This document shows, piece after piece, positions 23,877 to 33,978 of a DNA stretch of 64,000 bases. Made by a program: the position numbers and the translations under genes. The stretch's first letter is position 1. Each line of letters opens with the position of its first letter. Location of the stretch: positions 194,195,689 to 194,259,688 of the forward strand of contig CM061141.1 of assembly GCA_030789695.1 (NCBI GenBank), written 5' to 3'. The notes beneath the pieces are model-generated. The model was not told where the DNA came from. It saw only the letters and a program-made list of their open reading frames with translations, and ran no database searches. Origin of the DNA: Scilla litardierei (lineage: Eukaryota; Streptophyta; Magnoliopsida; Asparagales; Asparagaceae).

Positions 23877-24050
23877 CAACTTATAAACATTATCAGATAT
23901 ATCGATTTCAACAAAAATCCCCAATTAGATGCCTCTTTTCTACTAACAACTATAAGCGAACACTAGCCGCCGATACTCTGATTAAAAATGAGGATTTAAA
24001 CAGAGAAATCTAACGAAAAAAATGATCTTTTGATGGTCTCGACCCATCAC

Positions 24051-24195
24051 CTTCCTGGTTGTTGGTCGCTCGCTGACGTTCTACAGATTTTGAGGCTGTG
24101 ACATCTTTCTCTTTGGAAGGACCCGCAGCCGCCGCCGTGGCCTTTGTTTTGAGAGGAGATTCAGTTGTTGCCCTTTTCCTGCCCCGTCTCGTCAT
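24051..24195 (-). CDS. Exon 1 of the host gene, Borealin-related-like
   Basis: Starts with ATG at 24195 (minus strand) and reads MTRRGRKRATTESPLKTK, an Ala/Lys-rich basic stretch, then KSVERQRATNNQE, up to a donor AAG|GTGATG. The exon has 145 nt, ending in phase 1, which joins exactly to the TC start of the exon at 16308. A short basic N-terminus fits a nuclear protein. The 5' flank (24196-24300) is AT-rich with taaaccctaat-like plant leader features. This exon pair is the only host gene in the window with a clear start, and the element in its intron may or may not stop expression. Confidence 0.55.
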
Positions 24196-25084
24196 CAGAA
24201 AACTCCACTCTCGATCTCAAATTTGGAAAATTCAACAAACCCTAATTTTGGTTTCCAAATGAAGCGGGCGGGATAATTATAACCACTATCAATAGGTTTG
24301 TCATCTAAAATTTACACCGTTTCTATCCTCGCGTGCGGTAGCGGTTGTGCGCGCTGAGTAAAACGGCAGTCTCGTTGTAAAACCCACAGCATGCACAACC
24401 ACTCCCAATTCGAACTAAAATCCCACGACGCACACAACTACTCCCGATCACTGCCGGAGAGCAAAACCGCGGAACGGCGACACTAATGGGGGAGGAATTG
24501 GGCTAGGAGTAGTTCTAGGGATTTAGAACCCAATCAGCGCTTCCGATCGCCATGGCGCTCAATTCTACAATCTAGCAACTTCGTCGAATTCTGAGAGTGT
24601 TGCTGTCTTCCTCTCTCCTCACAAGGAATGTCCCTTTCTACCAGAATCGTCAGCTCTCATCATTCCTCGATGACAAGGTCAACATCGACCGCAACAACCA
24701 TCCTCTCACCAAATTCATCTTTGCCAGGTTCAAATTCCTAGAACCTCTTCTCGCGCATCGCTTTGAAGACGAATTGCTGCTCATAATCTCCGAAAATATT
24801 GATCATAAACAAGATTATCTTCAGGGGAAAATTCGTGATCAGATCAGATCAAAAACAAGAAATCGAAGAGAATGAAAGTTTAACCCATCAATGAAGCAAC
24901 CGATGATGAAGCAATTGGTTGATTGTTTCCGACGAACTCCCCCGTCGACGATAAATCAATTGGTTGTGTTGTGCGCACTGAGAAGGGGATATCGGTTGTG
25001 TGCGCTGAGCAAAACCGCGGCGACATGGGTTTTTATTCACCGCGCACAACCGGGGGTATTTTTTCCATTTTCGAAAGTTGTGCA
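24196..25084. other. Upstream region of the host gene with one weak ORF
   Basis: About 0.9 kb. A plus-strand ORF at 24597-24875 (92 codons, containing RNVPFYQNRQLSSFLDDKVN) has no family I know, and its start is not in a convincing context. Short repeats of the type ttgtgcgcgctgagtaaaac occur at about 24347, 24972, 24997 and again at 25921, and related units are found at 47520-47700. Confidence 0.3.
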
Positions 25085-25870
25085 CAGGGCTATTGATGAA
25101 CGAGCTTGAACGAGCTTGAACATGGAGCTTGGTTTTGTTCATGAACAAAATCCATGTTCAAGCTCTGTTCGTTTACTAACCGAGCTCTAAAAAACTGTTC
25201 AAGCTTGTTCGTTAAGCTTACCGAACGAATGTTAATGAACGCAACGAACATTTACCGAGCTTGTTCACAAGTAGTTTATTGAACGTTCTGTTCGTTAACA
25301 AGAATTATCGAGCTTGTTCGTGAACATGTTCAGGAACATGATTGTGAACACAAAATCAATATTGTTCATGAACAGATTTTCAAACAAACAAACAAACGTC
25401 AATTTTTTAATCAGGAATAATAATATTTAACCCTAATTGCCAATGACTAAATCAATGAAATAAAAGAATTAAATATTTGCAAGACAAAAACAAACAAATC
25501 CAGCATAATAACTCCATAAATCCCATTACAAACATCCATTCCAAGCATAGTTAAAATATAGTATTTGTCTAAATGCAATACAATGTAAGAACCCAATATT
25601 CTAATAATTCCACTATCAATGTAATATAATGAACACTTAACGAGCTTGTTCATGAACATCACTTAACGAGCTTGTTCACGAACACTTAACGAGCTTGTTC
25701 ATGAACATAAATGAACGAATACAGTTATGTTCAAGCTCTGTTCGTTTACTAACCAAGCTCTAAAAATCTGTTCAAGCTTGTTCATTAAGCTTCCCGAATG
25801 AACGTAAACGAACATGTACCGAACTTGTTCACGAGTAGTTCGTCGAACGTTCTGTTCGTCAACAGCCCTA
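25085..25870. mobile_element. MITE-like element with dense GTTC/GAAC motifs
   Basis: Inverted ends: CAGGGCTATTGATGAAC at the left and the complement of ...TTCGTCAACAGCCCTA at the right. TGCA flanks both sides (25081-25084, 25871-25874). The interior repeats GAGCTTGTTC(A/G)(T/C)GAAC many times on both strands and is otherwise AT-rich and non-coding. CAGGGCTG ends are seen in hAT-type MITEs, but the expected 8-bp duplication is not clear. Confidence 0.55.
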
Positions 25871-25874
25871 TGCA

Positions 25875-26629
25875 CGATGAACAATTCTCAATGGCAAAAT
25901 TGTAAATAATCGGAATCTGGTTGTGCGAGCTGAGTAAAATGGTATGTGCGCGTAGAAACTCCACATGCCAAATTGCTTAGGTCACGTACCACTTTATTTA
26001 CAAGTTTGCCATTGAAAATTTATAGTTGGTACATTGTCAAAAAAATACAGCGGTGGACAATTTTACCCTCGCCCGTTCCGTTCATCTGCTCCCTTGATCC
26101 CTCTCCTCACCTCTTTCGTGACCCACCCCCACCCCCACTTCTCTCGTCCGCTCCCCTGCCCCTCAACTCGTTTGCTCCCCCGTCTCTTTCCCGCCCCCTT
26201 TAAGCGGGGTTGGCCTGATATGGTCATATAATCCAGAACCTGATCCGATTAGATTAGTTGAGTATTTTCCTTAACTAATTGACCGAGTCCTCCGGAACAC
26301 CCAAAAACATATTTCTTCTCTCTTCCGTTCTCACATCCCTCCCCTCATCCGTCGCCCCCTCCTTGTACTCTCCCCTTGTCCGCAACCTCCCCAGACACTC
26401 ATTCGCTCGTTTGTCGTCCCCTCCCCCGTCTCCCTCCTCTCGTCCGCCGCCTCTCCAGCCCCTCATACGCACCCCCAAAAAATATTAATAAATAAATAAT
26501 AATAAATAAATAAAATAAAAACATTATCGTTTATAATTAACCATATTCTAGCAGTCTGGCTAACTATGAGAGCTCATTGATGGATAGTATAATTCGCCCT
26601 ACAAAAAGGTAATATTACAGATAAACATT
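25875..26629. other. Unassigned spacer with CT-rich tracts
   Basis: Two pyrimidine-rich stretches (26060-26200 and 26310-26475) are followed by an (aata)n run. ORFs there are low-complexity artefacts. The phrase accactttatttacaagtttgcc at about 25988 is the reverse complement of a unit in the tandem repeat at 47500-47705. Confidence 0.4.
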
Positions 26630-26634
26630 AACTG

Positions 26635-26753
26635 TGTTGTGAAGGGAATTTAGGGAGAATAGGTGTCAGGGGTTAAGAGCCCCCTACCCGTGTATTTATA
26701 ACTTTCAATAGTGGGTTGGATACCCAATTGGCCCAATGGGCCTATTCATAACA
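26635..26753 (-). repeat. 3' LTR of the copia element (119 bp)
   Basis: Identical by eye to 33242-33360. On the element strand it starts TGTTATGAATAGG and ends CTTCACAACA. Confidence 0.92.
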
Positions 26754-27063
26754 CTTCCCCTTATCCAATCAACATTGAAATAAGAGGTGGATTCTTCAGG
26801 ATCCGAGTTAAGGTAACTGTCTTGTTAAAGAAAGAACAGTTAACCCATAACTTCCCCTGTTTTGGGGGTGTGTCTAGGGGCGGATACTTCAGGATCCAGA
26901 GTCAACGAGGTTGCCTCGTCAAAACCTTGACTACGGAAAACCCAGTGGGAAAAAACCTGTAGCCAAGGGAAAAGAGTACAACTCTGCAGTTGACTCCCCC
27001 TTATCTGACCAAGCTTCAGGCTTGCAGATTTCCTATGAATCTATACATCAGTCTCCTATGTAT

Positions 27064-30000
27064 CTATGAGTTCATAGTTCTCTCATCCTGACCCAGTTTA
27101 CATTTACTCACTCTCCTCATCCCAATCCCATATACAAGTTTCTCAAAGATACTAGTAGGCAGGGATTTGGTAAGCAAATCTGCCAAGTTATTACATGATT
27201 GGATCTTCTGTACCTCAATCTGCTTTTGCTTCTGAAGGTCGTGCGTCCAGAAGAACTTGGGGGAGATATGCTTCGTCTTGTCACCTTTGATGTAGCCGTC
27301 CTGTAGCTGGGCTATACATGCTGCATTGTCTTCATGGAGTGTAGTGGGTGCAAGAACGCCGGTCGTCAGGCCGGTGGATGTGAGTATGTGCTGGATCACC
27401 GAGCGTAGCCAGAAGCATTCCTTGCTTGCTTCGAATATCGCTAGTAGCTCTGAGTGTGTGGATGAGACGGTCGTCATGGTCTGCTTCACAGATCTCCAGG
27501 ATATGGCAGTGCCGCCATATGTGAACATGTATCCGGTCTGAGACTTCTCTGTATGAGGATCGGACCTGTAACCTGCGTCAGCATAACCAACTAAACCAGT
27601 TGATGCCCCTTTCCTGTAGAATAGACCTAAGTCTATGGACCCTTGGAGGTAGCGCAGAAGATACTTAACTCCGGCCCAGTGCCGCTGTGTAGGTGCAGCA
27701 CTATATCTGGCTAGTAAGTTTACTGCGAACGCTATGTCAGGGCGAGTACAGTTAGCCAGGTAAAGGAGTGCACCGATAGCACTTAAATAAGGCACTTCGG
27801 GGCCTAGTACTTCCTCCCCCTCTTCCAACGGCCGGAAGGGGTCTTTGTGTACATCCAATGATCTGACGACCATCGGAGTGCTGAGGGGGTGGCACGTATC
27901 CATCTGAAACTTTTTCAATAAGTTTGATGTGTAAGTTGACTGGTGTAACAGGATCCCATCTTTAAGATGCTCTATCTGAAGGCCTAAACAGAATTTTGAT
28001 TTTCCGAGGTCTTTCATCTCGAAAGTTTCTGTCATGCTACTAGATATCTTTGCGATCTCTTCAGGAGATCCGATGAGGTTTAAGTCGTCTACATAGACGG
28101 CTATAATTACAAATCCTGTTGCCTTTGCTCTTATAAAGATGCAAGGACAGACTGGGTCGTTTTTAAATCCTTGCTGTGCAAGGAAGTCGCTCAGTCTGTT
28201 ATACCACATCCTTCCAGATTGTTTTAGACCATATAATGATCTTTGCAGTTTCACTGAGTAGATGTCACGTTCTCTCTCTTTTAGTGCTGCAGGCAAAGAA
28301 TAACCGTCAGGCAATCTCATATAGATGTCTCGGTCTAGGTTGCCATATAGGTATGCAGTAACCACGTCCATGAGTTGCATATCTAAACCCTCTTGTGCTG
28401 TTATGCCAATGAGGAATCGGAAGGTGATCGCGTCCATGACCGGGGAGTATGTGGCTTCAAAATCCACCCCAGGACGTTGGGTAAAACCCTGCGCTACAAG
28501 CCTTGCTTTGTAGCGTACGATCTCATTCTGTTCATTTCGTTTTCTAACAAATACCCATTTATAACCCACAGGTTTTACACCTTTTGGTGTCTGGACTATT
28601 GGTCCGAAGACCTTGCGTTTGGTGAGTGAATCCAACTCCACTCCTATTGCCGCTTTCCACTTTGGCCAATCATCTCTGCTTTGACATTCTGTCAGAGAGC
28701 GTGGTTCAATATCATCGTCGCAGTACGCGACGTTGATGGCAATATTACACGCAAATGTGTCATCTATTGTTGTGCTTTTTCTGTCCCAATACTCCCCAGT
28801 TCGTACATAGTGTATCGATACTTCATTTTCTCCCGGTTTTTCCTCTTCATGAGAGTTTGGGAGAGATGGGGTAGCAGGGCTTAAATTAGCATCCTGTGGT
28901 GGTATTTGTTTACCATTGCCAAGGGTCCTACTCTTTCGAGGGACTTGGTCCTTGGATCCCGGTGGTCGTCCTCTCTTTTTGAGAGGTCCAACCATTTCTG
29001 CTGCAGGCGGATTGCATCCATTTTGCGGTATGTCAATCCTAGCTGGAGTGTTAGCAGCAGGGACATGTGATTTGACAATCTTCTGGTTGTCAGTAAATTT
29101 GTCCGGCAAGAGATGGACAGTGTTTTGGATGTGGAGAATCTTCAGGACCTCCTCCTCACACTGGCTTGTTGGCGGATCAAAGTGACATAAAGTTTTTGTA
29201 TCCCAAGTGATATTTTCTGAAGCTTCGGGCTTCTTTGTCTGTGAGCCTAGTCTTGGGAACGATGTTTCATCGAATTCACAGTCTTCTAGACGTGCCTTAA
29301 AAACGTCCCCCGTAAGGGGTTCTAGGAATCTAATTATGGAGGGGGTGTCAAACCCAACATAAATGCCTAGGCGACGTTGTGGACCCATCTTTGTCCTTTG
29401 TGGTGGTGCTATGGGGACGTATACTGCACAACCAAATATTCTCAAATGTGAGACAATTGGTGGGGCTCCAAGTGCTAGTTGCATTGGAGAAGATGACTGA
29501 CCTCCAGAGGGTCTGAATTTTATTAAAGATGCAGCATGCAGAATTGCATGACCCCACGCATTCACTGGCATCTGGGATTGAAGTAATAATGGACGAGCGA
29601 TCCATTGCAGTCTCTTAATTAGAGATTCTGCTAACCTATTTTGGGTGTGAACATGCGCTACAGGATGTTCGAATTCAATTCCCTGAGCTTGGCAATAGTC
29701 TAGAAAGACTTGTGACGTAAACTCCCCCGCATTGTCCAGACGAAGTTTCTTTATCTGGTGGTCGGGGAAGTGGGCCCGTAACTTTATTATCTGAGCTAAA
29801 AGCTTAGATAGTGCTAGGTTACGGGTGGACAGTAGGCACACATGTGACCACTTAGTAGATGCGTCTATCAGGACCATAAAGTACCTGAACGGACCACTTG
29901 ATGGGTGAATCGGCCCACAAATGTCTCCGTGGATTCTTTCCAGAAAGCTGGGAGACTCCACATCCACTTTCAGTGGAGAGGGTCTCGTGATCAGTTTACC

Positions 30001-30567
30001 CTTGTAACAGGGTGGACATGGGAATTTGCCTTTTTGAAGAATCTTCAGGTTCTTCAGGTCAATGCCCCTAGAGTTCTTTATGATGCGGTACATCATAACC
30101 GAACCAGGGTGTCCCAGTCGACTGTGCCAGAGTTGGAATTCTGGTGTTTGGGGGCACTGCAGGTGCTCCACCATGGATGTTTCTGGAGTTTGTATACTTG
30201 TTTGGTAGAGTCCCGATGGGAGTCCCTTAAAACGTTCCACAATGGTTTTTGAACCATTTGTAAGAGCCGTTACAAGCAAGTATTCCCTTTTATCTTCCTC
30301 GACCGTCTCTAAGTGATATCCGTTTAAACGGATGTCTTTAAAACTTAGGAGGTTTCGGATGGATTTAGGGGAGTATAACGCATTTTTAAGTGTTATTTGT
30401 GTGTTGCCGGGGAGCAATATAATTGCTTCCCCTGATCCTTCGATTATGTTTGCTGGTCCTGAGATTGTTCTCAGTGGGCCAGAATAGCTACTTACGCTCG
30501 TGAAGTAGCCTATGTTTTGAAGGATCGAGTGCGTCGATGCACTGTCCACTAGGCAGATAAGTTCCAT
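27064..30567 (-). CDS. pol of the young copia element (PR-IN-RT-RNH)
   Basis: An uninterrupted polyprotein of about 1167 residues. In order: an aspartic protease site DSAS (near residue 10), the pre-integrase HSRLGHP, integrase with HGDICGP, RLDNAGEF and AESLIKRL as D-D-E positions, reverse transcriptase (YKWVFVRKRN through YVDDLNLIG), and RNase H with DNAACI and the C-terminal NLADLLTKSLP. I place the start at ATG 30567, just after a 3' splice-site-like sequence (ctttcccctttttAG|at). The frame is open seven codons further up, but those codons are the pyrimidine tract itself. The order IN before RT shows Ty1/copia. It is not fused to gag: 158 bases separate the gag stop from this ATG. Confidence 0.93.
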   Translation of the reverse strand: MELICLVDSASTHSILQNIGYFTSVSSYSGPLRTISGPANIIEGSGEAIILLPGNTQITLKNALYSPKSIRNLLSFKDIRLNGYHLETVEEDKREYLLVTALTNGSKTIVERFKGLPSGLYQTSIQTPETSMVEHLQCPQTPEFQLWHSRLGHPGSVMMYRIIKNSRGIDLKNLKILQKGKFPCPPCYKGKLITRPSPLKVDVESPSFLERIHGDICGPIHPSSGPFRYFMVLIDASTKWSHVCLLSTRNLALSKLLAQIIKLRAHFPDHQIKKLRLDNAGEFTSQVFLDYCQAQGIEFEHPVAHVHTQNRLAESLIKRLQWIARPLLLQSQMPVNAWGHAILHAASLIKFRPSGGQSSSPMQLALGAPPIVSHLRIFGCAVYVPIAPPQRTKMGPQRRLGIYVGFDTPSIIRFLEPLTGDVFKARLEDCEFDETSFPRLGSQTKKPEASENITWDTKTLCHFDPPTSQCEEEVLKILHIQNTVHLLPDKFTDNQKIVKSHVPAANTPARIDIPQNGCNPPAAEMVGPLKKRGRPPGSKDQVPRKSRTLGNGKQIPPQDANLSPATPSLPNSHEEEKPGENEVSIHYVRTGEYWDRKSTTIDDTFACNIAINVAYCDDDIEPRSLTECQSRDDWPKWKAAIGVELDSLTKRKVFGPIVQTPKGVKPVGYKWVFVRKRNEQNEIVRYKARLVAQGFTQRPGVDFEATYSPVMDAITFRFLIGITAQEGLDMQLMDVVTAYLYGNLDRDIYMRLPDGYSLPAALKERERDIYSVKLQRSLYGLKQSGRMWYNRLSDFLAQQGFKNDPVCPCIFIRAKATGFVIIAVYVDDLNLIGSPEEIAKISSSMTETFEMKDLGKSKFCLGLQIEHLKDGILLHQSTYTSNLLKKFQMDTCHPLSTPMVVRSLDVHKDPFRPLEEGEEVLGPEVPYLSAIGALLYLANCTRPDIAFAVNLLARYSAAPTQRHWAGVKYLLRYLQGSIDLGLFYRKGASTGLVGYADAGYRSDPHTEKSQTGYMFTYGGTAISWRSVKQTMTTVSSTHSELLAIFEASKECFWLRSVIQHILTSTGLTTGVLAPTTLHEDNAACIAQLQDGYIKGDKTKHISPKFFWTHDLQKQKQIEVQKIQSCNNLADLLTKSLPTSIFEKLVYGIGMRRVSKCKLGQDERTMNS

Positions 30568-30725
30568 ATCTAAAAAGGGGAAAGACATTCAAGCAATAAA
30601 TGAAGAGAAAAGATCTACTTTCATAAAGATAAATGCTCAAAAATATTGCTTTGACATGGAATTAAAACTAGATATGATGCATAAAAAAGAAGATACATTG
30701 CTAATTGCATAAAAGTGGTCCAGAT
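30568..30725 (-). other. Intron-like spacer between gag and pol
   Basis: About 158 AT-rich bases after the gag stop. The distal end is a polypyrimidine tract and AG (cccctttttAG, AG at rc of 30570-30571), as at a 3' splice site. Confidence 0.55.
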
Positions 30726-31748
30726 CTAGAGAGTGTCATCTCCCATGAAATCTTCAGGAGTCCATGAGGTCTCTGCCAACGCTGCGCTCTCCATCAGGTT
30801 TGTCTCAGCTCGAGGCTTGAGGCTTGCCTGGTAGAGGTCCTGGAGGTGTTTTGCTGTGCGGCAGATTCTGGACCAGTGGCCCGTCATCCCGCATTTGGAG
30901 CATTTGTCCTCCCAGTCTTTCTTGGGAGTGCCTCCTTTGTTGGGAATCCTCTTCTGCTTCTTGTCCACGAACTTCTGGTTTTGGGGAGGAGCTGGGTGAG
31001 TGGCCTTCTTCCGCTGCTTCTGTTCTTTCCATTTCTGGAATTTTGCCTTTTTGTCCGTCTTCTTCTTCTGGGAAGACTGGAAGTGGGCCTCTGCAGGAGA
31101 TGGCAATGGAGCGGAGCCAGGAGGGCGCAGGTTGTGGGTGGTAACCAACAGGTCTCTGTTCTGTTCAGCCATAAGCATGCATGAAAGAAGGTCAGAGTAC
31201 TTTGTGAACTTCCTCTCTCGATATTGTTGCATAAGGATCATGTCCTTTTCGTGGAAAGACGTAAACGTCTTTTCCAGCAACATCTTCTCCGTCACTGGTT
31301 CACCACACAACTTCAGGCGTGAGGTGATGCGGAAGAGAGCTGAGTTGTACTCCGCTACGGATTTGAAATCCTGTATGCGGAGGTGAGTCCACTCGTACTG
31401 TGCACGGGGGAGTATGACATCCCTCTGATGTATGTACCTCTCCTCGAGTGCATCCCACAGCTCGTAAGGGTCCTCTACAGTGAGGTACTCGTCCTTTAAG
31501 ATCGAGTCTAAGTGTTTCTTGATATATATAATGGCTTTCGCCTTTAATATATCGGAAACTTCCTCTGTATGAGGTGCTTCCACTGAAGCCTCCTTGTTAG
31601 CTGGGGCAGTACTAGTTGTTGCCTTTTCAGTCTGTGTGAGACTGAAACCATGAGAGCGCAGATGGAACTTCAGGTCCAACTGCCAACTCAGGTAGTTTGA
31701 CCCATCGGCCTTCAGGACCGAGAAGTCTACATTAGCGAGTCTGGCCAT
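30726..31748 (-). CDS. gag of the young copia element
   Basis: Gag of 340 residues from ATG 31748 (MARLANVDFSVLKADGSNYLSW); the frame is open 21 codons further upstream, but that is the pyrimidine-rich end of the leader. The UBN2-type region includes ELWDALEERYIHQRDVILP and FKSVAEYNSALFRI. It is followed by a Lys/Gln-rich basic region and a CCHC zinc knuckle CSKCGMTGHWSRIC near residue 290. The start lies eight bases after a 3' splice-site-like tttttttacattgctAG. The stop is at 30726-30728. Separate gag and pol frames with a spacer are uncommon in plant copia elements, which usually have one frame. Confidence 0.92.
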   Translation of the reverse strand: MARLANVDFSVLKADGSNYLSWQLDLKFHLRSHGFSLTQTEKATTSTAPANKEASVEAPHTEEVSDILKAKAIIYIKKHLDSILKDEYLTVEDPYELWDALEERYIHQRDVILPRAQYEWTHLRIQDFKSVAEYNSALFRITSRLKLCGEPVTEKMLLEKTFTSFHEKDMILMQQYRERKFTKYSDLLSCMLMAEQNRDLLVTTHNLRPPGSAPLPSPAEAHFQSSQKKKTDKKAKFQKWKEQKQRKKATHPAPPQNQKFVDKKQKRIPNKGGTPKKDWEDKCSKCGMTGHWSRICRTAKHLQDLYQASLKPRAETNLMESAALAETSWTPEDFMGDDTL

Positions 31749-31756
31749 TTTATGAT

Positions 31757-33084
31757 CTAGCAATGTAAAAAAATAGCATGTATCATTTAACTGAGTAAAA
31801 CAGACATCCACGCATGTAATGTAATCATTTTCATAGCATGAATTTTAATGTGATTTTAACATACATGCTTTTTTCAGATAATGTGAATAATTAATTACTA
31901 AAAATTAACAATCACGCATGCTGTTAAGGAATTTCATTGTGACATTAGAAACATGGTATTTTAAGTTAATTAATAACCACGCAGTTTAATGCATAAACAA
32001 TGAAACAGAGAAATGACCTAGGGCTATGGGGATCAGCCAGCCGACACCGAAAAATAAAAAGAGTCCAGTCCGAAGTTACATCAAAAATAAAATGCATGAA
32101 AATTAAAGTACAACTCGGGAACTTCAGAGAGAAGCCCCTATCTTCATTGAGCGAACGCCTTCAGCTTCTTTTTGGTGTCCTTCGGTCTTCTTTTTACATT
32201 TTCATCCTCACATACAAAATTTCTCTCAAAAAAAAGAAAAATTGCAGGAATTTAAAACGGTGTCGGAAACCTGGCTGATCCCTAAAAATATAGCCTAATA
32301 TTTGCACATCCACGCAGATAATATATTCGCGACATACAACCACGCAGATAATCGGAACACAGGCATTTAAAATAATTTAAAATTGTGTGCGACGTGCAAA
32401 AAAAAAATTTTTTTTTTTTGAAAACTTTTTGCCTTTTGATCCATATTTAACTGTTTTATTTTACCGCTTTAAACCCTTTCAAAATTTCTTTTAAATATTT
32501 TGGGCTTTTTAGGGCCAAAAATAAATAAAATAATTTATGTGGGTGGGCTAATTTTCTGGCCTTTTGGGCCATGAAAACAACCCATTAGGGTTAATATTGG
32601 GCCTCCCCCGAAAAATAGCCCGTTAGGGTTAGGGTTTCAGGAAACCCTAGGGGGGCCCGCGGCGTGTCGCCGCGACGGCTGGCCGCGTAGGGCGCGGCTG
32701 CCGTGGCGGCTGCGGGCCGCGGCCTGCTGGCCGCGGCTTCAGGCCGCGGCTTCAGGCCGCGGCAGTTGGCCGCGGCCTGAGGCCGCGGCTTTAGGCCGCG
32801 GCTGCCGCGGCCTGAGGCCGCGGCGTTTGATTTCCGCCGGCGGCGCAAAGGGCGCGCCGCCGTTCCGCCCTACGGGCGTGCGGATTTTTGGATCAAAGGC
32901 GGGGAGGTAAAAATCGGATTTTTCAACAATTTTGATCGCTAAAAAACAAGTTTTTATTATTTTAAACATGCAGATCTTATTTTAAAAAAAGGTTGAATTT
33001 CACCGAGTTTATAAACTTTTTGATCCTAAAACATGCAGATCTAATGAGAAAAGCAAGTTTAGATCTAAAAGTTTGGATTTTTAC
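31757..33084 (-). other. Candidate leader intron of the copia element
   Basis: The leader exon (33085-33241) has no ATG. It ends TCTAGAG|GTAAAAATCC, a good donor (GT at rc of 33083-33084). The interval to the gag acceptor (AG at rc of 31757-31758) is 1328 nt, AT-rich at the ends, and contains a GC-rich block. Splicing is inferred from sequence only. Confidence 0.45.
32640..32870. repeat. GC-rich GGCCGCGGC repeat block in the leader
   Basis: Many tandem or inverted copies of (g)gccgcggc (SacII-like palindrome CCGCGG) within otherwise AT-rich sequence. It begins beside aaaccctagggg. Confidence 0.9.
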
Positions 33085-33241
33085 CTCTAGATTCGACGAG
33101 GAATCTAGGCGACGCTTGGTGAAGGATGCCCTTTTCGCTCCCCGTTGAGAAGATTACGATCTTCTTGAATCTGAGCGATTTGTGGATCTCCTTTCCCGCG
33201 AGCCGCCGTCTCCTCCAACGAGCGTGATCGTGCTGATAACG

Positions 33242-33360
33242 TGTTGTGAAGGGAATTTAGGGAGAATAGGTGTCAGGGGTTAAGAGCCCCCTACCCGTGT
33301 ATTTATAACTTTCAATAGTGGGTTGGATACCCAATTGGCCCAATGGGCCTATTCATAACA
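33242..33360 (-). repeat. 5' LTR of the copia element (119 bp)
   Basis: Identical by eye to 26635-26753. A tataaat box is present on the element strand (rc of about 33300-33307). Confidence 0.92.
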
Positions 33361-33365
33361 AACTG

Positions 33366-33973
33366 TATATTCCCAATAACAACACATTTCGTTTACCAAC
33401 TCACCCTCTTTACACGCACAAAACTTGCAATTCATGAACTCCTCTTCCCTCATTGACTCCACAGTCAGTTAAACGTGCCTTTATGATTCCCTTCAAATTT
33501 GGAAACTATTTCGTACGAAATTGATCACAAATCCAACCGATCCCGGTGTCCAAGCTTGGCATTCTATTAATATTGATTATGTTTTGATTTATGTACATGT
33601 TTGCAATCCACAACTTTTGAATAATTGAAGTTTGTTAACACTAGGATATTTCTGTATACATTTGTAGTCCACAACATTTGAACAATGGAATTTTTTGTTA
33701 CACGGGGATCGAGAGTCAAATGCATATAGAGTTCACATATATCTAGGGTTTTGCGGTTTTACAATGTGTGCATCAATTCTATAAAAAAACTTCAAAAAAT
33801 ATATTAGAGAATAAGTACTTTATGCTGTCAGCTGGAAGGTTTCATGTGCTAACAACACATATCCAGTTTCCTCTTACATTATCATAATATCATATATTTG
33901 CTGTCAACGCGGGAAAATTTTCCGCGCTGATAGCCACACACACCATTTCCTTTTAATTTTTAAGCTTTGTCCG
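33366..33973. other. Unassigned AT-rich spacer
   Basis: No supported gene. A phrase near 33700-33760 (gagagtcaaatgcatatagagttcac) is loosely similar to 42550-42600 on the other side of element B. Confidence 0.35.
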
Positions 33974-33978
33974 GATGT

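Larger units (their letters stand above)
16309..24050 (-). other. Intron 1 of the host gene, carrying Tat element A
   Basis: Between the exon-1 donor AAG|GTGATG (rc of 24045-24050) and the exon-2 acceptor at 16309. Removing element A and one TSD copy leaves an intron of about 300 bases. The joined flank reads ...tcaagtcacaact|tataaacatt without a gap. Confidence 0.55.
26635..33360 (-). mobile_element. Complete young copia element, minus strand
   Basis: A 6726-bp element with 119-bp LTRs (26635-26753, 33242-33360) that look identical, and a perfect target-site duplication AACTG (26630-26634, 33361-33365). Gag and pol are both open. A purine tract aaggggaag (rc of about 26754-26762) precedes the 3' LTR. 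After the 5' LTR, CGTTATCAGCACG (rc about 33229-33241) is in the PBS place. Identical LTRs and intact ORFs mean a very recent insertion and possibly an autonomous, active element. The short LTR is balanced by an unusually long 1.4-kb leader. Confidence 0.93.

Noticed and set aside
26034..26488. Proline/serine-rich ORFs on both strands
   Set aside because: CT-rich low-complexity DNA; no family and no gene structure.
32600..32650. Telomere-like ttagggttaggg phrase
   Set aside because: Only two or three units beside aaaccctagg; common in plant leader DNA and not an array.
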